From contig JBCFYV010000024.1 of NCBI GenBank assembly GCA_039000515.1, forward strand, positions 44,196,019 to 44,260,018: DNA of 64,000 nucleotides, written 5' to 3'. The stretch's first letter is position 1. Every line of letters begins with the position of its first letter. The notes under the pieces were generated by a model that did no database searches, was not told where the DNA came from, and saw only the letters and a list, made by a program, of their open reading frames with translations. This DNA comes from Timema cristinae. Lineage: Eukaryota > Arthropoda > Insecta > Phasmatodea > Timematidae. The position numbers were made by a program, and so were the translations under genes. This document shows, piece by piece, positions 1 through 11,470 of the stretch.

Positions 1-261
1 AGTTCTAAGAATAAAGCAAACTGAGCATGCGCGATTTACCCACTTTATCTACGTTTGCTAAGGGTCCTACAGTCCGTCACAACCTTGTGTTTGTGTTTTA
101 GTATATCTGTGATTTATAAAATCATGACAGAAAAGACTTAAGTTGACACTGTACTGAATTGGATGAAACCAAAACTCGCCTTTATTCGCAGCCTCTTCTT
201 CAACTAAAAGAAGACAAAGGTTAGAAGATAAATAAATCCATGTCTTCCTCACCATCGCCAT
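1..261 (-). pseudogene. PIF/Harbinger-like transposase N-terminal relic
   Basis: Read on the minus strand, a frame starting at the ATG near 261 runs about 64 codons. It contains an acidic patch (LLVEEEAANK) followed by EFWFHPIQ. Acidic residues followed by R-x-F/W-W-V-H/R-P is the usual N-terminal signature of PIF/Harbinger nuclease proteins, so I infer a decayed fragment. The frame stops before any DDE catalytic residues. The sequence toward position 1 carries GAGCATGCGC, similar to GCGCATGCGC in the Harbinger-like MITE at 49881-50394. It could be a chance ORF; the resemblance rests on about 20 residues. The element may continue left of the window. Confidence 0.35.
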
Positions 262-365
262 TTTGATTACTAGAAGAATTTTTGTTTTGTTTCATGATGA
301 TGATAGTAAAAATGCACTTCTAGGCTACATCACTCGTAGCCCAGTACTGGAAAAATAGCCAGTAC

Positions 366-655
366 TAATGTACCGCTGCCAGAGGATGTCCGCATGTACT
401 AATCGTACATCCTTTCCGTGGAGGCTCTTTCCGTGTCCCGAGGATATGAGATGATGGTGACAGTGAGTATGAGGGTGCGGAACCAATGTAAACACTTAAA
501 CCTAGCTTAAGCCTAACTAACCAAACCCTGGTGACCCTTGAGGTGAATCCCTTTCGGGAAAAATACCCAATATACCAGACGGGAATCGAACCCGGAACCT
601 CTAGGCTCGTATCCAGGTTCGCGGACCACAACACCACGCCACCGGTTGGTCTCAT
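366..655 (-). mobile_element. tRNA-derived SINE-like element (SINE-F, single copy)
   Basis: On the minus strand the head reads GGTGGCGTGGTGTTGTGG (A-box-like) and, about 35 bp on, GGGTTCGATTCCCG (B box). A ~200-bp unrelated body follows. The body ends near 366 in a small hairpin built from ATGTAC and GTACAT. It lacks the common tail of SINE-A, -B and -C. The ORFs on both strands here are by-products. No target-site duplication was found. Confidence 0.5.
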
Positions 656-955
656 GATAATATATCACAACAACGAACACTTGTTGAATGAAAAATGTTG
701 TTCCAAACGAATTGTTTCAGCCAATGGGTAGGTAGGAAACCTTACGTTAAAATTAGATCAAATTGACTTTACACACCCGATGACCACATATTCCAAACCG
801 TTAGACTTGCTTTGCACTTGGTCATATTTACATGAAGTATAGGTGTACTGGAGGTGGTTTTATATACATCAGCTTCAGCTTTTTTCCTAATCTCTATTCA
901 CGCAATGGCATACACTTAAAACAACTTATTAATTTGCCTACCCTTAAAATGGACC
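656..955. other. Unassigned AT-rich spacer
   Basis: No coding pattern, tRNA-like boxes or internal repeat seen. Confidence 0.5.
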
Positions 956-1260
956 GCCAATGAGGTTTATATTATTATTAGCACCGCGTCTTACTGCCCA
1001 TTCGGGTTATACGCACTTACGCTAATGTGTAATGGTAGGGTGGTTGTTAGATGAAATGGAGGACCTACAGTTTAACGTGGAATCCGAACCACTGTAGAGG
1101 CCTGGCATTCCCCACATTCACAAGATGTCTTGTCAGAGGTGAAGGAAGGGTTTGGTAATCAGATAAATCTGTGCCGGGACCGAGGATTGAACCCCGGCCG
1201 CCAGCACAGAAGTCCGACACCTTACCCCTAGACCACCAGGTCACCGCCAATGAGGTTTAT
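956..1260 (-). mobile_element. SINE-A copy 1, full length with target-site duplication
   Basis: A complete minus-strand SINE-A. The (ATT)n tail and GCACCGCGTCTTACT lie at the left. The B box (reverse of GGTTCAATCC) and A box (reverse of TGGTCTAGGGG) lie at the right. It is flanked by GCCAATGAGGTTTAT at 956-970 and 1246-1260, a perfect 15-bp duplication, so insertion was by target-primed reverse transcription and is fairly recent. The internal RNA polymerase III boxes look intact. Confidence 0.88.
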
Positions 1261-1279
1261 TGTTCAGAGTTCCTGCCTA

Positions 1280-1565
1280 CAACTCCGGAATTTCCGGTTT
1301 ATATCGCCGACGCCTCCAGACCTTCCTGTTAATCAATGGGTCTGAAACGGGGTCAACTCAACCTCGTGTGGACGATTGAGGAGTGACTTGAAAAAAAAAA
1401 AAAAGTAGAGGCTTTGGTCTAGAAAACTGAGATTAACGCCCGTAGTGTTCGTTGTGTTGACCATATTACAGCCTTTAGCAGCAAATGTTGGAACTATCTT
1501 CACGGACATGCGCTGGCATTTCGGTCGGTATAGCTCGCTTGTGGGATGAGGCCATAGGGGCTTTT
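1280..1565 (+). mobile_element. SINE-E copy 1 (head eroded)
   Basis: Shares ordered blocks with 12692-13020 and 26206-26455: TGAAACGGGGTCA, GTTCGTTGTGTTGACCA, GCAAATGTTGG then ACTATCTTC, and GGTATAGCTCG near the 3' end. The tRNA-like head is poorly preserved here. The tail differs from the SINE-A/B/C tail, so this is a separate lineage. Confidence 0.6.
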
Positions 1566-1868
1566 TAACATTTAAAATGTAACTGATAATTGATTTTGTT
1601 GAAGTTGCTAAAAGCTTATGTATTAAAACGTTGGCCTACTATTATATAATTTTTATTGAGATAAATTTATGAATAAGTAATTTTAATTACTTTTTTTATT
1701 GAAAAAAATACGAGATTTGTTTGCTCATAAATTAGTTAAATATTTTCCCCTAAAACCTATACCTTTACTTCAAGAAACTAAATGTTACCTGTTTTCTGAA
1801 ATCATAATTTGATCATGATTATTGTGTGATGATAACTCTCTTTTCAGCCTTTTATATAATTTATTAAG
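1566..1868. other. Unassigned AT-rich spacer
   Basis: Long A/T runs with no recognisable element. Confidence 0.5.
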
Positions 1869-2155
1869 TGACTTGGAGGTCTAGGTGTAAGGTGTCGGAC
1901 TTCTGTGCTGGAGGTCCAAGTTCAATCCTCGGTCCCAGCACATATTTATATGATTGCCAAACTCTTCCTTCACCTCTAACAAGACGTGTATTAATCACAG
2001 CTTGTGAATGTGGGGTATGCCAGGCCTCCAACGTGGTTCGGATTCCACGTTAAACTGTAGGTCCTCCATTTCATCTCACAATCACCCTACCATTACACAT
2101 TAGCGTAAGTGCGTATAACCCGAACGGGTAGTAAGACGCCGTGCTATTAATAATA
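1869..2155 (+). mobile_element. SINE-A copy 2
   Basis: Full-length plus-strand copy from GTGACTTGGAGGTCTAGG through the common tail AACGGGTAGTAAGACGC to TTAATAAT. The B box is GTTCAATCC. It belongs to the longer subtype, which has an extra ATTAATCACA segment before CTTGTGAATGTGG. Several substitutions suggest greater age than copies 1, 9 and 10. Confidence 0.82.
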
Positions 2156-2884
2156 CAATTTATTTTATAAAATAATCGTTCATCATTCATGATAGTGGTC
2201 TTGAACGCATGAATGAATCAATTTTACTCGAGGCACATTTAACGCACGTAATATATATTCATATTTTTAGACGGTTTGTTATACAAACATATTGTATTAT
2301 ATCATAAAAGGAAGTGATGATGGTGTCAATAAGAAAATAAAAGATAACAGGAAGAAAACAATGACTGATAATGGGATGAGTTAACCAGAAAAGATAGAAA
2401 AGGATGTTGGAAAGAATAAAGGAAGCTTATATGTGTGTGTGTGTGTGTGTGTGTGGTGTATTTTTTGAACGAGCAATCGATTGGGGCAAGTCGCGAATTG
2501 TTGTAGCACCCTTTCACCACCATCACCACCCTCTCTCTATCGATGGACTCCCCAGGGTGAGGATTTCAAAAAAACGGGGGATAGTAGTGACGGCAGATGT
2601 TGGTGGCAGGTTTGCTTGACGTCTCACTGCGGAGGGAAATTTATCGGAGAAACAGTGGCAGCCGTGGTGGTGGATGGGATGGAATTCCTACAGACCTAGT
2701 GAACGCTTGAACGCGGAACACGAATCCCATCGTAGGCATTTTCCGGAATTAATTTTTATCTCTCTTTCGTTGCAACTTGTTATTGATATTTTGCATCGAG
2801 CGTGTGATAAATCACGATAGTATCTTTGGAATGAGTACGATACCATTTAGAGGAAGAGTACCAGAATTTGCGTAGAACTAGAGA
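2156..2884. other. Unassigned stretch with (GT)n and a GC-richer island
   Basis: A (GT)n microsatellite lies at about 2431-2455. From about 2480 to 2740 the sequence is clearly richer in G+C than its surroundings and matches none of the repeat families here. Two overlapping ORFs of ~70 codons there resemble no family I know. It could be single-copy sequence. Confidence 0.4.
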
Positions 2885-3000
2885 GGAAACCCATTAAAGT
2901 AAAAACACCTTCAGTACACCCAACATAGATACGAACTCCGATCTCCCTGCCATTAGAAGTCTAGTTTGTTGCGAGAGTGACGGACTTAAACCATTCCACC
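2885..3000 (-). mobile_element. SINE-C fragment
   Basis: Minus-strand remnant of the SINE-C head: ACGAACTCCGATCTCCC is a degraded B box, and GTTGCGAGAGTGACGG is the reverse of the family's CCGTCACTCTCGC. The tail half is missing. Confidence 0.45.
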
Positions 3001-3460
3001 TCTGAATCTGACTGCTTTTTAAATAAAGATGTATTTTTATATACTATATTTTCATCAAAATATAACAAATGTATTATCCATTCCATCTCACAAGAGCCTT
3101 TTCCGGGGAGATTGTTTTGGGGCTTAACCCCCAGTATAACGCACACTAGCCAGATTACAAACCAACCGAATCACTGAAACCAAGACATACGCCCACTTCC
3201 ACTAGCTGAGTCAGTCCACGTAGTTGTTTTTATTGTCTATTATCATCCAATTTATGATTTATTTTTCATGTTTCATCAGCTTTAAAGTTTCTGATTGATT
3301 TTGATTGTATACAAGTTTTATAGTGAACAGGAATTGATTTTTCTTCACTAATCCAACTAAGTTATCAGAGTTCTTGATTATCTTAATCACTTATGTCACT
3401 AGTTAATTTATGCTGGTTTCTTGTCTTATATCTTACAATTTTTTTTTTAGAGATTTACCC

Positions 3461-3734
<274 letters not shown>

Positions 3735-3750
3735 TTAAATAAGTATGTTA

Positions 3751-3751
<1 letters not shown>

Positions 3752-3800
<49 letters not shown>

Positions 3801-3825
3801 TAACATACTTATTTAACGAACACAA

Positions 3826-3860
<35 letters not shown>

Positions 3861-3883
3861 AGTAACATACTTATTTAACGAAC

Positions 3884-3944
<61 letters not shown>
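3752..3944. repeat. (TA)n array at palindrome centre
   Basis: Three TA runs are separated by two copies of a 28-30-bp unit (AAGTAACATACTTATTTAAC...). The outer arms supply further copies. TA arrays of this kind are prone to cruciform extrusion and to assembly error. Confidence 0.85.
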
Positions 3945-3948
<4 letters not shown>

Positions 3949-3964
3949 TAACATACTTATTTAA

Positions 3965-4246
<282 letters not shown>

Positions 4247-4628
4247 CTCTAAAAAAAAAATTGTAAGATATAAGACAAGAAACCAGCCTAAATTAACTAG
4301 TGACATAAGTGATAAAGATAATCAAGAACTGTGATAACTTAGTTGGATATATATATAACCTCATTCGGTCGGTATTTTCTTCATGTCAATTAGCTTCCAA
4401 ATCTTTTAATTCAATTGATTAATCTGTTGATTTCATATCTTTCTTTAATATCTCGACTCATTATTCGGCAAAGTCAGTTTGTCTAACTTACTCTCGTTTT
4501 GCGATTTTCATTTTGTTTATAAGCTCTACTAACTACTTCTTTTGTTTTCACGTGATGCCGTGACCTTTCTTATCACCTTTATTTCTGCCCTTTTGTTTTA
4601 TCAAATATATGATATAGAAAGAAGTATT

Positions 4629-4822
4629 CCTACCCGTTCGGGTTATACGCTCTTACGCTAATGTGTAATGGAAGAGTGATTGTGAGATGAAATGGAGGAC
4701 CTACAGTTTAACGTGGGATCCGAACCACGGTGGAGGCCAGGCATTCCCCCACATTCACAAGTTGTGCTTAATACACGTCTTGTCAGAGGTGAAGGAAGGG
4801 TTTGGGCAATCAGATAAATCTA
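4629..4822 (-). mobile_element. SINE-A copy 3, truncated at both ends
   Basis: Minus-strand body from the common tail (TACCCGTTCGGGTTATACGC) to GGCAATCAGATAAATCT. The head with both pol III boxes and the terminal (ATT)n are missing, so it cannot be transcribed from its own promoter. Confidence 0.78.
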
Positions 4823-6035
4823 AAACAAAACTCAATGATTTAAATATTCAATATATATTATAGTTAATGATTATATCATAATTATCTTTATATAAAAAAA
4901 TAACCTCTAATTTGTGTTTGTGGCGCACTGAACACACCACTGATACTTGACACTTCTATTTAAGTCATCGCCCGGATACATTTTGGTTTTGTTAGGAATT
5001 CTTCTCATTCATTCTCTACAAACTCTGACAACAGTGTAGAAGGTTAGGTTACTAGTACTAAAAAAGCTTGTAAACCAATCAAGCAAAAACGATAATTAGT
5101 GGGACCAGCAATGGCTTTGTTATGTTGTTCGCGAAGGTAAAGAGGGTGGAAGGGGGTGGGTGTGTGGGAGGGCGAGCTTGACCGTGTAGATACGTGGTGT
5201 CAAATGCTAGAACTATAGTTTAACATTGGTCTAATGGAAGAATTGCACTTGATAAATCTTATTGTCTAGCGTATGCAAAGAAAGAATTAAAAACTCCTTA
5301 AAATAATGGTTGTTGTTTCTAGAGTTTTTTTATAAACTAATATACAAAGCAGATTAAAAAAAATTATAAGTATAATTTTAATTTTAATTTTTAATTCAAA
5401 ATACAGGAAAATAAAATAAATAATATAGAAAAAATAATAATTTTATCATGTGGGTAGGTGTGAAGCATTAAAAAATCAACAAAATTAAACTAAACGAGAA
5501 AAAAGTTAAATATATTTATTTGTTAAAGTACACTAAGACCACACATTTCTCAAACATAGTATTATGACAACAAGATTTGAACTAGGAACCGTAGTAAAAA
5601 ACTAACTTTTTTTTTTACTTTATCTGATTGATAAAATAGTCTGTAATACATAAATATTTTTTGAAAATCACATTTTTAGGAATTGACTAATTTATACAGC
5701 CTAATATAATGTTATGTTTTCCTCTTTTATTTTTGAATCCCACCTTAAGAAGAATAAACTATCTTTAGTTTGAAAGCTAGAATCTAAAATAAATACTTAA
5801 TGTATTACTATACAAATTATAAACTTATAAATATAAGTTCAAACCATCAAACCATTTGGTTAGTAGACCCAGGGAAATACACTCATGCAGAAAATGTAAG
5901 CCCCACTTTTTTGGGGGAGGGAGGGTGGAGGGGAGGGGTTTTTGGCACATCAGAATCTCGAGGTAAAAGACTTTCGCAATTGCAATACTCTATACGGTGA
6001 AAAAGTAAACATATTATAATTATTTTATTTCAATT
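4823..6035. other. Unassigned AT-rich spacer
   Basis: Mostly A/T runs. A short G-rich patch at about 5128-5185 and a run of G at about 5915-5945 stand out, but neither matches a known element. Confidence 0.45.
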
Positions 6036-6180
6036 GAAAATGACACTAGGATACGGGAATCGAACCAGGACCTATGGTTCAGTACGTTACTGCTTTAACC
6101 AATCCAGAAGTCGTCCCGTGCCGTATTAATCCGATGTTCCCGGCTTCGATTCCCTTGTCCAGGTGAAATTTTCAATTTAC
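6036..6180 (-). mobile_element. SINE-D-like tRNA head
   Basis: The minus strand reads GGCACGGGACGACTTCTGG, then GGTCCTGGTTCGATTCCCGT, matching the head at 38180-38280 (GGCACGGGACGATTCCTGG, GGATTCGATTCCCGTG). A second B-box-like GGAATCGAAGCCGGGAAC follows. The head lacks paired acceptor-stem ends, so it is not a working tRNA. Confidence 0.5.
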
Positions 6181-7340
6181 AGAATATTATATTAAATGCG
6201 AGTATAACCGTAACTAAAAAATATAATAGTTTGACTATTTAATCCATCTAAATACATTATAGTTTTAAAAATCACTAAATATAACAATATTCTATAAATT
6301 GTTCTAAAATTACTTGTGTTCATATACTTTGATAGTAAAGCAAACTTTCTTTTATAATAATTTTTTTAATATGTTTTTTTTTTCAACATCTGTTCTCATT
6401 ATATTCGTATAAACGCAAGTTTGATTCTCTATGAAGATATTTTCTTGACGTCAAAGGTAACATGTTGTCCCATCGTGCTGGGTGAAAGAAAGGAAGAAAG
6501 AAAGAAAGAAATAAAGAAAGAAAGAAAAGCGAGCTCATAGCTAACTTTTCTTTGGTCAGCTTCTGCTTCAACTATTTCTCTCTCTTTTTATCGTAATAGG
6601 ATTGAGTTATTTCTCGGAGACATACAAGAGGATGTCTAGAGAGAAAAATACTATACAAGAAGTTGAACAGAGATTCAATTTATTTTTGAACGTTTTTCAA
6701 AAGATGGCGTATAAGCAATGTGAAAGAAACAAATTCTTATGTCTTATAATCTATTTTTATTTTGAATATGTAAATTATATTGATGGAAAAATAAATTTAT
6801 GGAAAGAAAACAAAATTGGAGCGGGGAAGAGAGAGTTATATGAAGAGGTAGGGGATTGTTTACTTTCTTTAAATTGGAATTTTGGGCATATAATGTTATA
6901 TGGCTCTCAAGTTCGCATTAAAATCACATTATTTTTGCAAAATTAATTTTTATACAGTCTCTAGATATCATTAAATAAATTGTAAAAATACCTTTTAAGC
7001 ATTCACAGTAATCTTATTGGTAATTTGTATACAATTATTTTAATAACCATGATATAAATTTAAACACAAAGACTACACAAGAATAATTTAATGAATTATT
7101 TAAAGGGTATACTGGTATCATTAAATTTATATTTTGACACATTAAAATATGTTCATTTCCATTGTTTATCATAACCAGTGCCACAACTAACAGCAAGGTC
7201 AGTACGTAATTCTACCGTACCCCTCACGCACGCACTGGCGAATAAAGAATATTAAAATGGCGAATTTTTTTAAAAAAGAATGAAAAGATTATATATTTAT
7301 AATATATTTACAAAAGTCCTACTCTGTCTATTTAGATCAT
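6181..7340. other. Unassigned AT-rich stretch with (GAAA)n
   Basis: A (GAAA)n-type microsatellite sits at about 6487-6533. A 114-codon plus-strand frame (6602-6946) is A/T-biased, matches no family and has no supporting context. Confidence 0.45.
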
Positions 7341-7344
7341 CCGC

Positions 7345-7560
7345 TTTTTAAATACACTAATGGGCTAGGAATAAGATAGGCAGAAATTAAAGAAAATGTA
7401 CTCATATATGTCTGGAAAGAGAGTGGGAAGACATTTAGGAATAAAACACACTTGTCACATCCAGCTGGGAATTGAACCAAGGACCCCCCCCCCTTTCACT
7501 AACAAATTAGACATGATGAGGTTGACATTTAGTGTGCACGTTCCTACTGATGCGGGTTGT
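7345..7560 (-). mobile_element. SINE-C copy, diverged
   Basis: The minus strand retains the central block (AAATG...TCCCACTCTCTTTCCAG), the B box (reverse of GGGAATTGAACC) and the CACTAATGG tail start. Strongly mutated. Confidence 0.45.
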
Positions 7561-7649
7561 AATTGATTAATCAAAATAAATCAATATGTAGAAAAAATAT
7601 ATATCTATAGATCTACTATAAAATATATGATACTAACCAACATAGCCAA

Positions 7650-7925
7650 AACTAGTTTTCATTTACTGATAAGCGCATGGAATGTTGGGTTTTGTTTGTA
7701 AAAAAATATCAATCTGTCAGCTATAACGTAAGAGTGGGAAAAGGGAACTAGATTAATTAATTTTTATTTAAAAAACAAATCAATAAAATAAATACAAAAT
7801 CGAAAGTATGACTCTTGTTAGGTTGTCCCGTGGTTTATACTATAAGCGATGACACGTTTCTACTTTCTAGTTCATCTAAGGGCTTCTGTAGGGTGTGAAA
7901 ATACAAACACAAATTATGAAATTAT
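7650..7925 (+). repeat. Dispersed repeat R2, copy 1
   Basis: Collinear with 60270-60560. Shared strings in order are CTGATAAGCGCATG, GTTTGTAAAAAAA, GTCCCGTGGTTTATACT and GGGCTTCTGTAGGGTG. No coding frame or tRNA boxes are visible. The class is unknown; a non-autonomous DNA element is possible. Confidence 0.55.
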
Positions 7926-8688
7926 ATCTCGAATATAAATCATTAAATAATGATCATTAATATATATTTAAATTAATTTTTTGTTCATTTGTTCAGTATG
8001 TGTTTTAGTTAAAAAAATATATTACTTTTAATTTTTAAGAAGATTTAAAATGGTATCTTAGAAGAAAACGTGATAATCGTTAAACAGATTCAAAATTAGA
8101 AGTAACAAAAGAATTGTTTTAGTTAGCCAACAACCCTCTCTAGAACGCGATTACTTTGCGGTTGCAGAACTCCACATCCTACCTACACCCCCCCCCCCCT
8201 CCCCTCCCTTCCACACATACTACCGCATAATGTGAGTAGGCGCTGCCGTGCCCAAAATATTCTACCCACTTCTACACTTTTATTCTGCTGTATTTTTTTT
8301 TTGTCCTGCCCGGAGATTTTCTCCACGCAAATCCTCTTTGCGCTGGATAATGTTATGATGTGATAACCCGTGCAGTTGTCGTATATCCATACTAAAAACC
8401 CCTTCTTTTCTCGCTGAAGCAACCCAACGTGCACACAGGGACACCAAAACGCTTGTTTAGTTTGTTTGTATTTACTTTAGGATTGTTTGATATGAGTCGC
8501 TTTTATGTAAAAACTAATGTAAAATAAACTACGTAAAGTCCTTTAACTTGTAAATTCATATACAACATCAATTTTTATTCTATCCCTTGATTTTCTACTT
8601 ATGGACATTTGGATCACTTTAAAAAAAATACATATTTATTGCGGTAAAAATCTTTAAACATTTCACTAGATCATAAGTGAAACCCGCT
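7926..8688. other. Unassigned stretch with poly-C tract
   Basis: A C-rich run is at 8188-8215. The 8130-8450 segment is less AT-rich than average and matches nothing else in the window. Confidence 0.4.
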
Positions 8689-8922
8689 TCAGTGGACGAA
8701 TAGTCTAAGGCGTCACTCCCGTGTTAGACTAGTTTGCAAAAGACGGGGAGATGAGATTTGAATCCCGATCAGGTGAACTGAGGGTTGTTTTTCCTAAATG
8801 GTTTCCCACTCTTTTTCCACGAAAATTCGGATATATTATCTCTAAAATGCTTATTTCTTCATCCCTATCCCATTAGAGTAGTTATAATCTATGTAAGTAA
8901 GACGCTGTGATAAAAAAAAAGT
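8689..8922 (+). mobile_element. SINE-C copy
   Basis: The head CGCTTCAGTGGACGAATAGT with CTAAGGCGTCACTCCCGTG is followed by a B box like GATTTGAATCCCG. Then come the central block TTCCTAAATGGTTTCCCACT and the tail AGTAAGACGCTGTGAT plus poly-A. Confidence 0.7.
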
Positions 8923-9239
8923 GACAGAAAATCTAGTAGTTGGTGTTTTATAGACGTAGAATTTTTTTTTTCTTTGGAAAAATATCGTAAAATCACAGAG
9001 AATTTAATAAACCACTAAACAAAGTAATTAATATTTGTATGTTTTATGCATTTAATTACAAACTATAAACGGTAGGCCTTTGCTTAAAATATACCTAGTT
9101 GAACTATAAAATCGAGCACTGAAAATACGTTGAATTAATTAAATCTAAATTTGTTATTCTAATTGGCAGTTAATTTCAAAGTTTTTCCAGGCTATGACTA
9201 TTCCAAATAGCTTATAGAGGCTTCCAAATGTTTTACTTT

Positions 9240-9425
9240 TTATTGAGTGAGTACTCAGACTCCCCTTTGTGTTGTAGGGCAAACTTTTTTTTTTAACTTT
9301 TTTTTTGTAACTACCTCCTCTAAACTCCCCCCCTCCCCCACTCCCCCAAAATTTAATTTTGGCGACAACATTGATTGTTTGCCCCTCCCCCACCCCCCCG
9401 AATTAAATGTTTGGGCGCGCCACTG
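9240..9425 (-). mobile_element. Possible DNA-transposon end with G-rich tract
   Basis: The minus strand begins CCAGTGGCGCGCCC at about 9425, a form common at termini of non-autonomous DNA elements. G-rich and A-rich tracts follow. I did not find the matching inverted terminus. Confidence 0.25.
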
Positions 9426-10019
9426 GATCACAATATTAATCTCTGTACCCAACCGAGTTGATAAACGATCATATAGCATGTGAAAAGTGACTTGATATGA
9501 GAAAAACCAAGATGATTCAGTAGTAGATCTTGACCGTACAAATACAACAGTTCCGAGTTTGATTCCCGTATACAGATTATTGTTATTCACTTAAATTAAT
9601 TTGATTCCGTTTTCAAATGATACTATGGTAAGCCATCACCGTATCACTTTATGGTACATTTTAATTAAATAATTCGAGAGAGAGCTAAATAAAAGTTAAA
9701 GTTGTCCCCGCCCTTTTGACTAAAAAGTAAGAGGGGATTTCGACTTCGATTCTGATTAAAATACTTAACATATTAGTATACTATTTCATCCTGCTATTAA
9801 ATTAGTAAATATTATCTATGTGAAAAGTCTGGGTGTGTAAACGAGACGTACTAGATGGTTTAAGTTAGTATGTAAGTCATGTTCTAGTATAATCTTTCTG
9901 ATTAAAAAGTACAATTCTAATGCCTTATTAAAATACAAAAATAACACTATTATATTAATTACTGTTACGTATACTGATCATTAACTTAAGGTTAAACATT
10001 TTCTGAATCAATAGGTACC
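9426..10019. other. Spacer with a tRNA-like relic
   Basis: About 9500-9580 reads like a decayed tRNA head (GATTCAGTAGTAGATC, then GAGTTTGATTCCCG). The rest is AT-rich with nothing recognisable. Confidence 0.3.
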
Positions 10020-10150
10020 GCGAACATAACGTCAAGCTCAAGTCTGATTCCAACTATTCCAATTATTCCAACCGGGTTAATTAAATGTGGTGTTTTTTCA
10101 AATGGTGTTTCATTCTCCTTCCACTAAAATTCGGGTACATTTAATATATA
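10020..10150 (+). mobile_element. SINE-C relic
   Basis: Only the central block survives clearly: TCAAATGGTGTTTCATTCTC then TTCCACTAAAATTCGGGTAC. Confidence 0.35.
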
Positions 10151-10152
10151 TT

Positions 10153-10169
10153 GGTGACCGGGCGGTCTA
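10153..10169 (+). mobile_element. SINE-A copy 6, head part (split element)
   Basis: GGTGACCGGGCGGTCTA is the first 17 bp of a SINE-A. The rest of this copy resumes at 11580. The break falls at a TA within the A box. The TA occurs again at 11578-11579, as expected if a DNA element inserted with a TA target duplication. Confidence 0.65.
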
Positions 10170-10262
10170 AGGGTTCGGCCAGACTGACAAGCGTGCGAGC
10201 GAGCGCGCAAGCGACTGGGTGGCCAAACTGGCGAGCGCGCGAGCGAGCGCGTAATTAGCGGA

Positions 10263-10568
10263 CCCTAGTTAGATTATTATTAGCACCGCGTCTTACTACC
10301 CGTTCGGGTTATACGCACTTACGCTAATGTATAATGGTAGGGTTATTGTGAGATGAAATGAAGGACCTACAGTTTAACGTGGAATCCGAACCACGGTGGA
10401 GGCCTGGCATTCCCAACATTCACAAGATGTATTGTCAGAGGTGAAGGTTTGGAAATAAGATAAATCTGTGCCGGGACCGAGGATTGAACCCCGGCTGCCA
10501 GCACAGAAGTCTGACACCTTACCCCTAGACCACTAGGTCACCGCCCCCCCCCCCCCCCCCTAGTTAGA
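10263..10568 (-). mobile_element. SINE-A copy 4 nested in DNA element
   Basis: Full minus-strand copy flanked by CCCTAGTTAGA at 10263-10273 and 10558-10568, a perfect 11-bp duplication. A run of about 17 C lies between the SINE 5' end (GGTCACCGCC) and the right duplication, so the SINE transcript strand has a G run before its head. Confidence 0.85.
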
Positions 10569-10725
10569 GAAGATGTCTCTGTCAAAGACACTTGGTACAT
10601 CTCTGCTCCTCGAAAATTCTTACAGAAAATATTGTGTATTATAAAAAAGAAAAAAGTAGAAGTGCATCCAATTAATAAATTGAGAAAGGCGTATGGTACT
10701 GTACTGAAGTGTTTTAAAATCAGAT

Positions 10726-10910
10726 TTGCCGCACCAGTGGCGGAATGGTGCGTTGCACTCGATAGCTTTTGACTAGGAGGCAAAGGTTCGAAACTTGGCT
10801 CAGTGAACTGAAGGTGATTTTTAAAACTTAATTTATTGTTGTGGTTTTTTCATACTCTCTCCAAACTAATGGTGATTCTTATTTGTAAAGGCCTACTTTG
10901 ATTATAATAT
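10726..10910 (+). mobile_element. tRNA-like SINE-C-related relic
   Basis: CACCAGTGGCGGAATGGTGC then AAAGGTTCGAAACTTGGCTC are A- and B-box-like, followed by GTGAACTGAAGG as in SINE-C. The body is diverged and there is no clear tail. Confidence 0.4.
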
Positions 10911-10978
10911 TGAAGTATTTTAACATATCGGGTTTACATATATACATTATATTATTTATGGTCTTACCAATTAAATTA

Positions 10979-11282
10979 GGCCATTATTATTATTATTATT
11001 ATTATTAGCACCGAATCTTACTTCCCGTTCGGGTTATATGCACTTACACTAATGTGTAATGGTAGGGTGATTGTGAGATGAAATGAAGGACCTACAGTTT
11101 AACGTGGAATCCGAACCACGGTGGAGGCCTGGCTTTCCCCACATTCACAAGATGTCTTGCCAGAGGTGAAGGAAGGGTTTGGTAATCAGATAAATCTGTG
11201 CCGGGACCGAGGATTGAGCCCCAGACCTCCAGCACAGAAGTCTGACACCTTACCCCTAGACCGCCAGGTCACCGGGCCATTA
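10979..11282 (-). mobile_element. SINE-A copy 5 nested in DNA element
   Basis: Full-length minus-strand copy with (ATT)n at the left and intact A and B boxes at the right (10987-11274). GGCCATTA occurs on both sides (10979 and 11275), a probable short target duplication. It lies inside the TA-flanked element at 10170-11577. Confidence 0.82.
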
Positions 11283-11414
11283 ATAGCAAGTGTATTAAAC
11301 CTATCACTGATAGAAAAAAGTCAAATATCATGTCAAAATGAGAAGTTTCCCCAGCACTCAAAGAACCAACATACAATAATATTGCCTAGCGCCTGTAAAC
11401 TAGTCTGTACCGGG

Positions 11415-11470
11415 TCGAGCGCGCGCGCTTGAAAAATAGAACCAGTTCTATCTTTCAAGCGCGCGCGCTC
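11415..11470. repeat. Perfect-stem GC-rich hairpin
   Basis: GAGCGCGCGCGCTTGAAA pairs with TTTCAAGCGCGCGCGCTC around AGAACCAGTTCT. It is subterminal in the DNA element. The stem is about 25 bp with one mismatch. Confidence 0.7.

Noticed and set aside
365..655. 96-codon minus-strand ORF
   Set aside because: Lies wholly in the SINE-F element and runs through its tRNA-like head.
6602..6946. 114-codon plus-strand ORF
   Set aside because: A/T-biased codons, no motif, no splice or promoter context; expected by chance in 64 kb of AT-rich sequence.
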